Positions 40,505 through 47,994 of a stretch of 64,000 nt of DNA are shown piece after piece (the stretch's first letter is position 1; each line of letters starts with the position of its first letter). Where the stretch lies: contig DLRM01000043.1 in NCBI GenBank assembly GCA_002500505.1, positions 84,558 through 148,557 on the forward strand. Direction: 5' to 3'. The notes beneath the pieces were generated by a model. That model saw only the letters and a list, made by a program, of their open reading frames with translations. It was not told where the DNA came from and did not search any database. Made by a program: the position numbers and the translations under genes. Source of the stretch: Planctomycetes bacterium UBA7888. Its GTDB lineage: Bacteria; Planctomycetota; UBA1135.

Positions 40505-41517
40505 CAGCTCTGCGACGTATCCGTGGATGCACCGACACCGGGGCCAAAGCCTTTCTCCGCATCGCTAGGGGTATGATCCACGCGACCCGCATGAATGACA
40601 TTGGCTCGCATAGGAAAGCCAACAACTTCTTCAGCTCTTCGACCGAGGGCGAGAAGTTTATCCACATCGATGCCAGTTTTGACTCCACACTCCTCAAACA
40701 TGGCTATCAAATCCTCGGAACAAGTGTTGCCTTTATAACCAAGGTGATAAAGGGCCGCACCTGTGTTGGGTTGCCCTCCAATGGCTCCTAGGGAACCATC
40801 CACCCATCTCAAACCCATTTCGATAGCCGCCATCGAGTTTGCGACACCCGTGCCACGAGTGTCATGGAAGTGGGCTAGGAAATCCGTTTCCGGGAAGGTC
40901 CCCAATAGATGGCCAAGTATTTGTTTGACCTGAACTGGGTTCGCCTGGCCTGTCGTATCGCCCAACATCATGACTTGAGCTCCCTCTTCATGATAGAAAT
41001 GGACCAATTTATCCACTTCACTTTGTGGAACGTCTCCCATGATTGCGCAACCGTAAACCGTGCCTACGCAACCGATGATTTCAACACCCTTCGCATGGGC
41101 CCGTTTCATAATGGCTGCGTGTTGGGCCATGGCCTCTTCATGAGTAGCCCGAAAATTCTTGGTGTTATGAGCTTCCGAGGATGAAATCATTAAAATGATT
41201 TTGTCGGCACCATAGCCTTGGTCAATGCACTGCTCTAACCTTTCCCAGCCCCTCATATTAGGCATCAGGATTCGGAATTTAGTGTTGTGACCGTCGCGGC
41301 GAATTCCTTTTAACAAATCAACCGCATCGCCGAATTGTGGCAATAGCTTCGGGTTGGAAAAGGAGGTAACCTCAATCTCGGGGATGCCCGCATCAATCAT
41401 CCCATGAAGCATTTCAAGTTTCTTTTCGGCAGGAACAATCGTCGCAATGGACTGCAGTCCATCACGGCACCAGCATTCACCAAAGGTTATGGAGTCAGGA
41501 AGAGGAGAGTCACCCAT
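40504..41517 (-). CDS. HMG-CoA-lyase-like DRE-TIM enzyme
   Basis: A 337-aa TIM-barrel enzyme of the HMG-CoA lyase family. The N-terminal C-W-C-R-D-G-L-Q-S carries the catalytic Arg-Asp, ISSSEAHNTKNF matches the S-x-S-E-x-x-x-x-N block, and L-A-H-F-H-D-T-R-G-T-G supplies the metal-binding His pair. The C-terminal G-G-C-P loop, whose Cys is the general acid in HMG-CoA lyases, reads G-G-Q-P-N-T-G-A here, so that Cys is replaced by Gln. A Cys follows later in GNTCSED. The enzyme may therefore cleave a related acyl-CoA or work differently; HMG-CoA lyase (leucine degradation) remains the nearest named activity. Confidence 0.82.
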   Translation of the reverse strand: MGDSPLPDSITFGECWCRDGLQSIATIVPAEKKLEMLHGMIDAGIPEIEVTSFSNPKLLPQFGDAVDLLKGIRRDGHNTKFRILMPNMRGWERLEQCIDQGYGADKIILMISSSEAHNTKNFRATHEEAMAQHAAIMKRAHAKGVEIIGCVGTVYGCAIMGDVPQSEVDKLVHFYHEEGAQVMMLGDTTGQANPVQVKQILGHLLGTFPETDFLAHFHDTRGTGVANSMAAIEMGLRWVDGSLGAIGGQPNTGAALYHLGYKGNTCSEDLIAMFEECGVKTGIDVDKLLALGRRAEEVVGFPMRANVIHAGRVDHTPSDAEKGFGPGVGASTDTSQS

Positions 41518-41523
41518 AAAGGG

Positions 41524-41529
41524 ATTCTA
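41524..41529 (-). promoter_or_regulatory. -10-like box TAGAAT of the lyase-like gene
   Basis: Ends 6 nt before the ATG at 41517 on the minus strand. Confidence 0.6.
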
Positions 41530-41587
41530 CTCCTTCCAAAGGAGGACTTGAAAGCCTAGCACCGAAGCAACTTTCAGCATAAGCCGT

Positions 41588-41593
41588 TACAAT
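41588..41593 (+). promoter_or_regulatory. -10-like box TACAAT of the glutaredoxin gene
   Basis: Ends 7 nt before the ATG at 41601. Confidence 0.6.
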
Positions 41594-41600
41594 TCCAACC

Positions 41601-41864
41601 ATGCCCGAAATCGAAATCTATACCAAAACAGTCTGCCCTTACTGCACGATGGCTAAACGCCTCCTGGAATCGAAAGGTGCGTCCTGGGAAGAAATCAATC
41701 TGAGTGAAAACCCCGAGAGGACAGACGAAATGATTGCTCGAGCAGGAGGCAAAATGACAGTCCCAGAGATTTTCGTGGATGGAAAACTCGTTGGCGGCTA
41801 TGACGACCTGGCCCAGCTCGCCCAAAACGGCCAATTGGACGCTTTATTGGCCTCTTCGACCTAA
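41601..41864 (+). CDS. grxC: Glutaredoxin (GrxC type)
   Basis: An 87-aa cytoplasmic thiol-disulfide oxidoreductase using glutathione. The dithiol active site C-P-Y-C is at residues 12-15 after the first beta-strand (IEIYTKTV). The conserved T-V-P-E-I-F cis-Pro loop and the G-G-Y-D-D glutathione-binding turn follow. Length and order match glutaredoxin 3. It stands alone between the lyase-like gene (divergent) and the S8 protease. Confidence 0.95.
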   Translation: MPEIEIYTKTVCPYCTMAKRLLESKGASWEEINLSENPERTDEMIARAGGKMTVPEIFVDGKLVGGYDDLAQLAQNGQLDALLASST

Positions 41865-41895
41865 GTTCTCCAAATCAAAGGGCTCTCCTGGGTGA

Positions 41896-41901
41896 TAGAC
41901 T
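41896..41901 (+). promoter_or_regulatory. -10-like box TAGACT of the S8 protease gene
   Basis: Ends 6 nt before the ATG at 41908. Confidence 0.6.
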
Positions 41902-41907
41902 AGGTGG

Positions 41908-43842
41908 ATGCTCCTTGCTCATATTTTCGCTCTATCCACGGGGTTCCTTTTTGCCCCTGCGCCTCCTCAGGAACCTTCCCAGCTCTTCTTCCTCAACGGG
42001 GAAGAGTCCGTGGAACTGCGAGTGGATGGCTCCTCCCTTGGGGTTCGATTTGCTCCAAGCTTAAACGAATCTGAGGTCCGCCAGCTTCTTGGGAAAATAT
42101 CGGTTCTTTCGATTGGCCAAGCCCAGTCGGCTATCTTTCTGCCCGCAAAAACTGTTTATTTAGATACCGCCTTAGGCACCACTCCGCAGGAGGCCCTAAA
42201 TGCTGCTCAAAAAATTCGCGCGATGCCCGGAGTCCTCTCGGCAAGTCCCCGACTTTGGGCTTTAGAAGACCCCTACTATTTAACTGAGGACATTCTTGTG
42301 CGCTGGAAACAGGATGCCCCCCTTCCTTCCCGACAACGAGAGACCCAAGGCTTAACGAGAACAACAGCCTTGGCCTATTCTCAGAATCCAGGTGAAGTCT
42401 TTCAGGTCCCCCACGGCACCGACCCTTTAGCCATTGCCAACCGAATCGCCAGTTCCGGTTTAGTTGAGTTCGCAATTCCTGACTTTCAACTGCATCGTAT
42501 CGTTTTAGGTGGGACCAATGACCCTATTTACCCTGACCAGTGGCACTTAGAATCTACCGGCCAAAATGGTTCGAAGCCCGACGCAGACATTGATGTGGAA
42601 GAAGCCTGGGACACCACCCGAGGGCTTGCCTCGGTAACCGTGGCGGTCATTGACACTGGAGTCGAGCTCGACCATCCCGACTTGCGTGACCACCTTTTGC
42701 AGGGAATCGATGTCCTAGACAATGACAACGACCCCAAAGCGGAAGATTTCTTGTTCGGCTTGATCACAGAAAACCATTCAACCTCGGTGTGTGGAGTTGC
42801 AGCGGGCCATGGAAATAACAGCGAAGGAATCTCAGGGGTCTCGCAAGAATCCGGCATCATTCCTATCCGTTTTTTGTCTGAGTGGGTTCTAAATCAACCC
42901 ACTATCCAAGATGAAGCCGACGCTTTCAATTTCGCAAACAGCGCCGGCGCTTCGGTTGTCAATAATTCCTGGGGTCCATCTGCTGCCGCCCCTTTGCCGG
43001 CTTCAACTAAAGCTGCAATTGACGACATCACAGAAAATGGACGTAACGGTTTAGGTTCCGTCGTCTTCTTCGCCGCAGGAAACTCTGGGGCCTCAAACGA
43101 CACAAACGGATATACCTCCTACTCTCGCACTGTGTCCGTTTCTGCTTGTACCGACCAAGAGGTCCTTGCAAGCTATTCGTCTTTTGGGAAAAGCACCATG
43201 ATTTCTGCCCCATCCAATGGAGGAATCAATGGCATCACTACAACAGATCGCTTGGGCAATAAAGGGTATAGCAGTGGTTCCTACACCGATGGATTTGGAG
43301 GAACCTCTAGTGCTTCCCCTTGCGCTTCTGGTGTCATGCTTCTCATTCTGTCCGCAAACCCCGACATGACTCGCTGGGAAGCAACTGCTACCTTGCTAGG
43401 GAACACGGATGTAATCGACCCAACAAATGGAAACTACAACAATCGTGGTCATTCGAACCTGTATGGCTATGGTCGCGCTAATGCCGCCTCAGCAGTTTCA
43501 GGTGCAACTCGCGTTGATAGTGTCGCTCTTTCTGGAACCTCAATGGGTTCTGTTGGCAGCACGGCGACCTTTGACATTTCTGCTGCACCAGCCAATGCGA
43601 CTTGGAATCTTTATTGGTCCTGGAAAACGAACGGCTCGGTTGTAAACGGACTCCACCCGCTTGACATTGGCGGGAAAATCCACTTGCTCGCTACAGGTCA
43701 AACAGATTCAGCAGGCACTGCCTCCTGGACTTCCGCCCCCCTCCCTTCTGGCATATCCGGTCGTTCCGTTTATCTTGAGGCTTTGGTCTCTCATAACGGA
43801 CTCGACTTTGACTCTGACCCTTGGGTCATGAGCGTTCAATAA
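41908..43842 (+). CDS. Secreted subtilisin-family (S8) serine protease
   Basis: A 644-aa exported protease with a signal peptide (LLAHIFALSTGFLFAPAPP). The propeptide occupies about residues 25-200. Catalytic triad: Asp in V-I-D-T-G-V-E-L-D-H-P, His in E-N-H-S-T-S-V-C-G-V-A, Ser in F-G-G-T-S-S-A-S-P; the oxyanion Asn is in FFAAGNSGAS. After the catalytic domain the last 110 residues or so form the beta-rich module (VGSTATFDI through ending M-S-V-Q) seen also at the ends of the 34100, 37048 and 31241 proteins. It should digest proteins outside the cell. Confidence 0.93.
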   Translation: MLLAHIFALSTGFLFAPAPPQEPSQLFFLNGEESVELRVDGSSLGVRFAPSLNESEVRQLLGKISVLSIGQAQSAIFLPAKTVYLDTALGTTPQEALNAAQKIRAMPGVLSASPRLWALEDPYYLTEDILVRWKQDAPLPSRQRETQGLTRTTALAYSQNPGEVFQVPHGTDPLAIANRIASSGLVEFAIPDFQLHRIVLGGTNDPIYPDQWHLESTGQNGSKPDADIDVEEAWDTTRGLASVTVAVIDTGVELDHPDLRDHLLQGIDVLDNDNDPKAEDFLFGLITENHSTSVCGVAAGHGNNSEGISGVSQESGIIPIRFLSEWVLNQPTIQDEADAFNFANSAGASVVNNSWGPSAAAPLPASTKAAIDDITENGRNGLGSVVFFAAGNSGASNDTNGYTSYSRTVSVSACTDQEVLASYSSFGKSTMISAPSNGGINGITTTDRLGNKGYSSGSYTDGFGGTSSASPCASGVMLLILSANPDMTRWEATATLLGNTDVIDPTNGNYNNRGHSNLYGYGRANAASAVSGATRVDSVALSGTSMGSVGSTATFDISAAPANATWNLYWSWKTNGSVVNGLHPLDIGGKIHLLATGQTDSAGTASWTSAPLPSGISGRSVYLEALVSHNGLDFDSDPWVMSVQ

Positions 43843-43857
43843 CTTCGGCTACCTTTT

Positions 43858-44940
43858 TTAGATTAGAAAGTGCGCAATATCTCCATCGCGCATCACGTAT
43901 TCCTTGCCTTCAGTGCGTAACTTTCCTGCAGCCTTGACAGCTGCTTCAGAGCCATATTCTGTGAGATCTCCAACACTATAGACTTGAGCACGAATGAACT
44001 TTTGTTGAAAATCTGTATGAATAACGCCGGCGGCCACGGGAGCTGTATCCCCCTCATGAATCGTCCAAGCTCGGATTTCGATTTCACCAGCGGTGAAATA
44101 GGTTTGCAGCCCTAAAAGCGCATAAACCGATTTGGTAAGACGTCCCAAGCCAAGTTCCTCAACACCAAACTCCTTCATAAACATCTCTTTTTCCTCTTCA
44201 TCCATGCGACGAAGTTCGAGCTCGATATCTCCGCATATAGGGATCCACTCACTTCCATTCGCCATGGCATGCTGAGCCACCGCTTTGGCATGAGTAGAGC
44301 TTCCATCTAAATCCTCATCAGAAACATTGGCAACATAAAGAACAGGTTTTAAGGTGAGCGGACATAAGGGCTTTAGGATTTTCCGTTCTTCCTTTGTCCA
44401 GTCCGAAGAGCGGAGCTGTCTCCCCTGTTCCAATAGCGCCTCTGCCTTTTGATAAACTGATAATAGGTTTGAGGCTTCCTTATCTACTCTTGCTTTTTTT
44501 GCGCACCGCTCACAGGCTCGGCGTACGGTGACCAAATCTGCAAGGGCAAGCTCTAGTTCAATAACTTCAATATCGCCAACTGGGTCAACAGCCTCTTCAC
44601 GGATAACCTTTTGGCCTTCAAAGCACCGAACCACATGCATAATGGCGGAGCACTCCTTGATGTTTCCAAGAAACTGGTTGCCCATGCCTTCCCCTTCTGA
44701 AGCCCCCTTCACAAGGCCGGCAATATCAACTACTTGCACAACTGCAGGCAAGACGCGGTCGGTCTCGATAAAGCCGTGAATCAGTTCGAGGCGTTTGTCG
44801 GGAACCTCAACCACAGCCATATTGGGTTCGATGGTGCAAAAAGGAAAGTTCCCAACCTCGGCCTGAGCAGCAGAGAAGGCAGAGAAGATGGTGGACTTCC
44901 CTACATTTGGAAGTCCGACAATTCCGCAGGAGACGGCCAT
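43858..44940 (-). CDS. ychF: Ribosome-binding ATPase YchF (OLA1 family)
   Basis: A 360-aa cytoplasmic P-loop NTPase. G1 GLPNVGKST and G3 DIAGLVKGASEGEGMGNQF are exact family signatures, followed by a helical domain and a C-terminal TGS domain (AWTIHEGDTAPVAAGVIHTDF to the end MRDGDIAHFLI). YchF binds ATP rather than GTP and associates with ribosomes. Typical length is 363-365 aa. A TAAAAT box ends 11 nt before the ATG. Confidence 0.96.
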   Translation of the reverse strand: MAVSCGIVGLPNVGKSTIFSAFSAAQAEVGNFPFCTIEPNMAVVEVPDKRLELIHGFIETDRVLPAVVQVVDIAGLVKGASEGEGMGNQFLGNIKECSAIMHVVRCFEGQKVIREEAVDPVGDIEVIELELALADLVTVRRACERCAKKARVDKEASNLLSVYQKAEALLEQGRQLRSSDWTKEERKILKPLCPLTLKPVLYVANVSDEDLDGSSTHAKAVAQHAMANGSEWIPICGDIELELRRMDEEEKEMFMKEFGVEELGLGRLTKSVYALLGLQTYFTAGEIEIRAWTIHEGDTAPVAAGVIHTDFQQKFIRAQVYSVGDLTEYGSEAAVKAAGKLRTEGKEYVMRDGDIAHFLI

Positions 44941-44951
44941 GGTAGCCGAGT

Positions 44952-44957
44952 ATTTTA
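44952..44957 (-). promoter_or_regulatory. -10-like box TAAAAT of ychF
   Basis: Ends 11 nt before the ychF ATG at 44940 on the minus strand. It lies at the end of the upstream Asp-box gene, whose stop is at 44955. Confidence 0.5.
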
Positions 44958-46400
44958 GCGGAGCTTCACTCGATACACACCATCATCTGCGACAAGGGGA
45001 GTCGTAGTGCTTGGGTCGCCCCAGCGAACCGTAGCGAAGGCATAACTCATATCAGCATTGAAGGTAATTCCTGCGGCGTTAGCCTCGGAATAGCCTAAGG
45101 TCGGAGAAACATCCAATCCAGCATCCCAATTCCCAATCCAAGCAGTGCTGGCAGAATCCCGCGAGGCATAGACCTTAGCGTTGTTCGACGAGCTGTTGCC
45201 TTGGTCCGTCCCAATGGAGCCCAGAAGAACAGCTTTCTCAGTATTCCCTGTCCCCACAGCAACGGTTCCAACAGAAGTACAGTCAATGAACTTCACGGTA
45301 GCCCCACCTGCGGGAGGTGCTGTCCAAGAAGAGATGAAAGGAAGGCCAGCGTTTCGAGCTTGCCAATTCCCGTTCTTAGTAAAAAAGGCGCCCTGTCCTC
45401 GATTCACCACCAATGCATTGCCGCCGAGGTCAATATCAAATGTAAGCCCTGTGTGAGTAGACCACACGTTAATCGAATTCCCTGTTGAGTTGCTCAACAT
45501 CACGATGGAGGCGGAAATTCGCGCCACACTGGTTCCAAGGCTAACACCTTGTTTAATGTTAGTAGGAAGCCCGCTGCTTGCTTCTCGAAAATTCCCGGTC
45601 CCTGAGTTCGAGCTATAAAAAACTTTGCCACTAGTTTTCGCCGTTTTACTTCCGAAGAGAAGGACTGTGTTGACATGAATCTCGGCCATTCCCAATAAGA
45701 CATAGTTCGGGGACTGAGGAAGGACAACAATGCTGGAGGGGACAGCTGTCCTTGAATTCCCATCTGCGACGTTATCGTAGCGAGAGGGGAGACCAGTGTT
45801 GTTTGACTGCCATGAGGCTCCGCCGTCATGGCTCAAATAAAATCCTGGATGGTCCGGGGATAGATTGAAAATATCTAATCCATCCGTTTGGGCGACACTC
45901 ACATAAACCTTATCGGCATCGGCAGGATCCACAGCAATGGCAACACCCGAGTGATTCCCATTGGGAAAAGGCAAACCGTTGTTCATGGCCGCCCAACTGA
46001 TTCCACCGTCAGTCGATTTAAAAACGCCGTACTCCTTTGTAGAGACATAGAGCGTGTCCGGAGAACTCTCACTGATTGCAAGCCCAAGGATGCTGTAATC
46101 AGGAGACATCACCGCATCGCTCAATACAGTCCAGGTCACTCCCAAATCCGAACTTTTCCAAATCCCATCGGCCGGTCCAGGAACACCCGAAATCGGGTCC
46201 AGTGAACTCATCGTGCACAGGTAAATTACATTTGGGTTGGTTGGATGAGCAACAATTCGCCCAAAGTCGGCTTGGAGGTTATTCCCCGTAAGGCTCGTTT
46301 GATTCCAAACATAACTCGATTGCCTCGACTGCCCAAAAGCAAGCTCTGGGAGAGCGAAAGCAACAACAAAGAGGGCAAGGCCAAGGAGGGGATTTCTCAT
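44955..46400 (-). CDS. Secreted Asp-box (BNR/sortilin-like) beta-propeller protein
   Basis: A 481-aa exported protein with a signal peptide (LLGLALFVVAFALPELAFG). At least three Asp-box motifs S-x-D-x-G-x-x-W are visible: WKSSDLGVTW, FKSTDGGISW and YLSHDGGASW, each at the turn of a propeller blade, and further blades are recognisable from HPTNPNVIYL-like and SPDTLYVSTK strands. Such proteins are often sugar-binding or structural; no sialidase catalytic Arg triad can be claimed. It lies on the same strand upstream of ychF with a 14-nt gap. Confidence 0.8.
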   Translation of the reverse strand: MRNPLLGLALFVVAFALPELAFGQSRQSSYVWNQTSLTGNNLQADFGRIVAHPTNPNVIYLCTMSSLDPISGVPGPADGIWKSSDLGVTWTVLSDAVMSPDYSILGLAISESSPDTLYVSTKEYGVFKSTDGGISWAAMNNGLPFPNGNHSGVAIAVDPADADKVYVSVAQTDGLDIFNLSPDHPGFYLSHDGGASWQSNNTGLPSRYDNVADGNSRTAVPSSIVVLPQSPNYVLLGMAEIHVNTVLLFGSKTAKTSGKVFYSSNSGTGNFREASSGLPTNIKQGVSLGTSVARISASIVMLSNSTGNSINVWSTHTGLTFDIDLGGNALVVNRGQGAFFTKNGNWQARNAGLPFISSWTAPPAGGATVKFIDCTSVGTVAVGTGNTEKAVLLGSIGTDQGNSSSNNAKVYASRDSASTAWIGNWDAGLDVSPTLGYSEANAAGITFNADMSYAFATVRWGDPSTTTPLVADDGVYRVKLR

Positions 46401-46406
46401 CCCAAA

Positions 46407-46412
46407 AGCCTA
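46407..46412 (-). promoter_or_regulatory. -10-like box TAGGCT of the Asp-box gene
   Basis: Ends 6 nt before the ATG at 46400 on the minus strand. Confidence 0.55.
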
Positions 46413-46428
46413 CCAGAGATTGGGAATC

Positions 46429-47979
46429 CTACTCAAAATCAAAGGAAATACCCTGCGCAAGCGGCAGCTCATCTCCCCAGTTCACTGTGTTGGTTTGGCG
46501 GCGCGTGTAAGCCTTCCAAGCGTCGGAGCCGGATTCGCGGCCCCCGCCAGTTTCCTTTTCGCCACCGAAGGCACCACCAATTTCGGCACCCGAAGTACCG
46601 ATATTGACATTTGCAATACCACAATCCGAACCGACTGCAGATAGAAATCGCTCAGCCTTTCGCATGTTCAACGTGAAAATGGAAGAACTCAAGCCTTGGG
46701 GTACATCGTTGTGGACTTGAATAGCGTGGTCCAAATCTTGAACCTCCATGATGTAGAGTAAGGGGCCAAAAGTCTCATCTTGCACAATCTTCCAAGAATT
46801 CTCGGCGGTGGCGATGGCAGGAGTTAAAAAGAAACCACCCTCGCAACCCTCAGGCTTGATTTGTTCGCCGCCGCAAAGAATTTCACCGCCATTTTTCTTC
46901 ACTTCTTCGATGGCGGTTAGAACATCATCGCAAGCGCCCTGGTCAATCATGGGCCCCATCAGAATTCCTTCTTCGAGGGGATTGCCAATTGAAACGGAAG
47001 CATACATTTCAAGCAAGCGCTTCACTAATTGTTCTCGCACATCTTTATGGACTAAAACGCGCCGAGTAGAAGTACAACGCTGACCAGCAGTGCCTACAGC
47101 ACCAAACATAATCGCACGAGCTGCCATTTCAAGGTCGGCATCTTCCATCACCACAACAGCATTGTTGCCGCCAAGTTCAAGAATGGTGCGCCCGTAACGC
47201 GAAGCTAAAGTTTCCGCGACATGTTTACCCATCGAGCAAGATCCCGTTGCAGACACTAAAGGAACACGCTTGTCGTTCAAAAGAATCTCGCCCACTTCGG
47301 AACCTCGACCAACAACCAAGGAGCAGACGGCACCCCAACCTGCGGGTTCCAGAACTCGAGCGGCCACCTTGGTCATAGCAACGGCGGTCAGTGGAGTTTT
47401 CGAACTCGGTTTCCACAAGGTAGAGTCACCACAAATCATGGCCAACATGGAGTTCCAAGCCCACACTGCTGCCGGGAAGTTAAAGGCAGAAATAACGCCC
47501 ACAACACCCAATGGATGCCATTGTTCCCGCATGGCATGCTGAGGCCGTTCGGAATGCATAGACAATCCATAAAGCATGCGAGATTGGCCCACCGCGAAGT
47601 CAGCGATATCAATTGCTTCCTGAACTTCCCCTAAGCCTTCTTGAAGAATCTTGCCCATTTCCCAAGCCACAAGCTTGCCGAGAGGCTCCTTGTACTTGCG
47701 GAATTCTTCGCCAATCAATCGCACGTATTCGCCACGTTGAGGAGCCGGGAGCTCCCGCCATTTCAAGAAGGCTTCATGAGCGGTCTGTGCCACCTTTTCA
47801 TAGTCGTCAGCATTGGCCTGCTTTATGGTGCCGATTTGCTCACCGGTGGCAGGACTGTAAACAGCCAATTCCGAGCCGGAGCATTCCAACCACTCACCAC
47901 AATAAGCGCCACTCTGGACGCCCGTCAGGCCGAGTTCATCAAGAAAGGAGAGGTCAATCACGGAGGAGGATGCAGTCAT
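46429..47979 (-). CDS. Aldehyde dehydrogenase, ALDH7 type (aminoadipate-semialdehyde dehydrogenase-like)
   Basis: A 516-aa NAD-dependent aldehyde dehydrogenase resembling antiquitin (ALDH7A1). Diagnostic are VISAFNFPAAVWAWN, the catalytic Cys in A-G-Q-R-C-T-S-T-R-R, the base Glu in L-E-L-G-G-N-N-A, and the family-specific end IGGAFGGEKETGGGRESG followed by a PLAQGISFDFE tail. ALDH7 enzymes oxidise alpha-aminoadipic semialdehyde in lysine degradation and also act on betaine aldehyde. No other lysine-catabolism gene is adjacent. Its TAGAAT box begins with the stop codon of the upstream hydrolase gene. Confidence 0.92.
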   Translation of the reverse strand: MTASSSVIDLSFLDELGLTGVQSGAYCGEWLECSGSELAVYSPATGEQIGTIKQANADDYEKVAQTAHEAFLKWRELPAPQRGEYVRLIGEEFRKYKEPLGKLVAWEMGKILQEGLGEVQEAIDIADFAVGQSRMLYGLSMHSERPQHAMREQWHPLGVVGVISAFNFPAAVWAWNSMLAMICGDSTLWKPSSKTPLTAVAMTKVAARVLEPAGWGAVCSLVVGRGSEVGEILLNDKRVPLVSATGSCSMGKHVAETLASRYGRTILELGGNNAVVVMEDADLEMAARAIMFGAVGTAGQRCTSTRRVLVHKDVREQLVKRLLEMYASVSIGNPLEEGILMGPMIDQGACDDVLTAIEEVKKNGGEILCGGEQIKPEGCEGGFFLTPAIATAENSWKIVQDETFGPLLYIMEVQDLDHAIQVHNDVPQGLSSSIFTLNMRKAERFLSAVGSDCGIANVNIGTSGAEIGGAFGGEKETGGGRESGSDAWKAYTRRQTNTVNWGDELPLAQGISFDFE

Positions 47980-47988
47980 GGGAGGAAG

Positions 47989-47994
47989 ATTCTA
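47989..47994 (-). promoter_or_regulatory. -10-like box TAGAAT of the ALDH7 gene
   Basis: Ends 9 nt before the ATG at 47979. Its first three bases are the TAG stop codon (47994-47992) of the upstream gene on the same strand. Confidence 0.45.
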
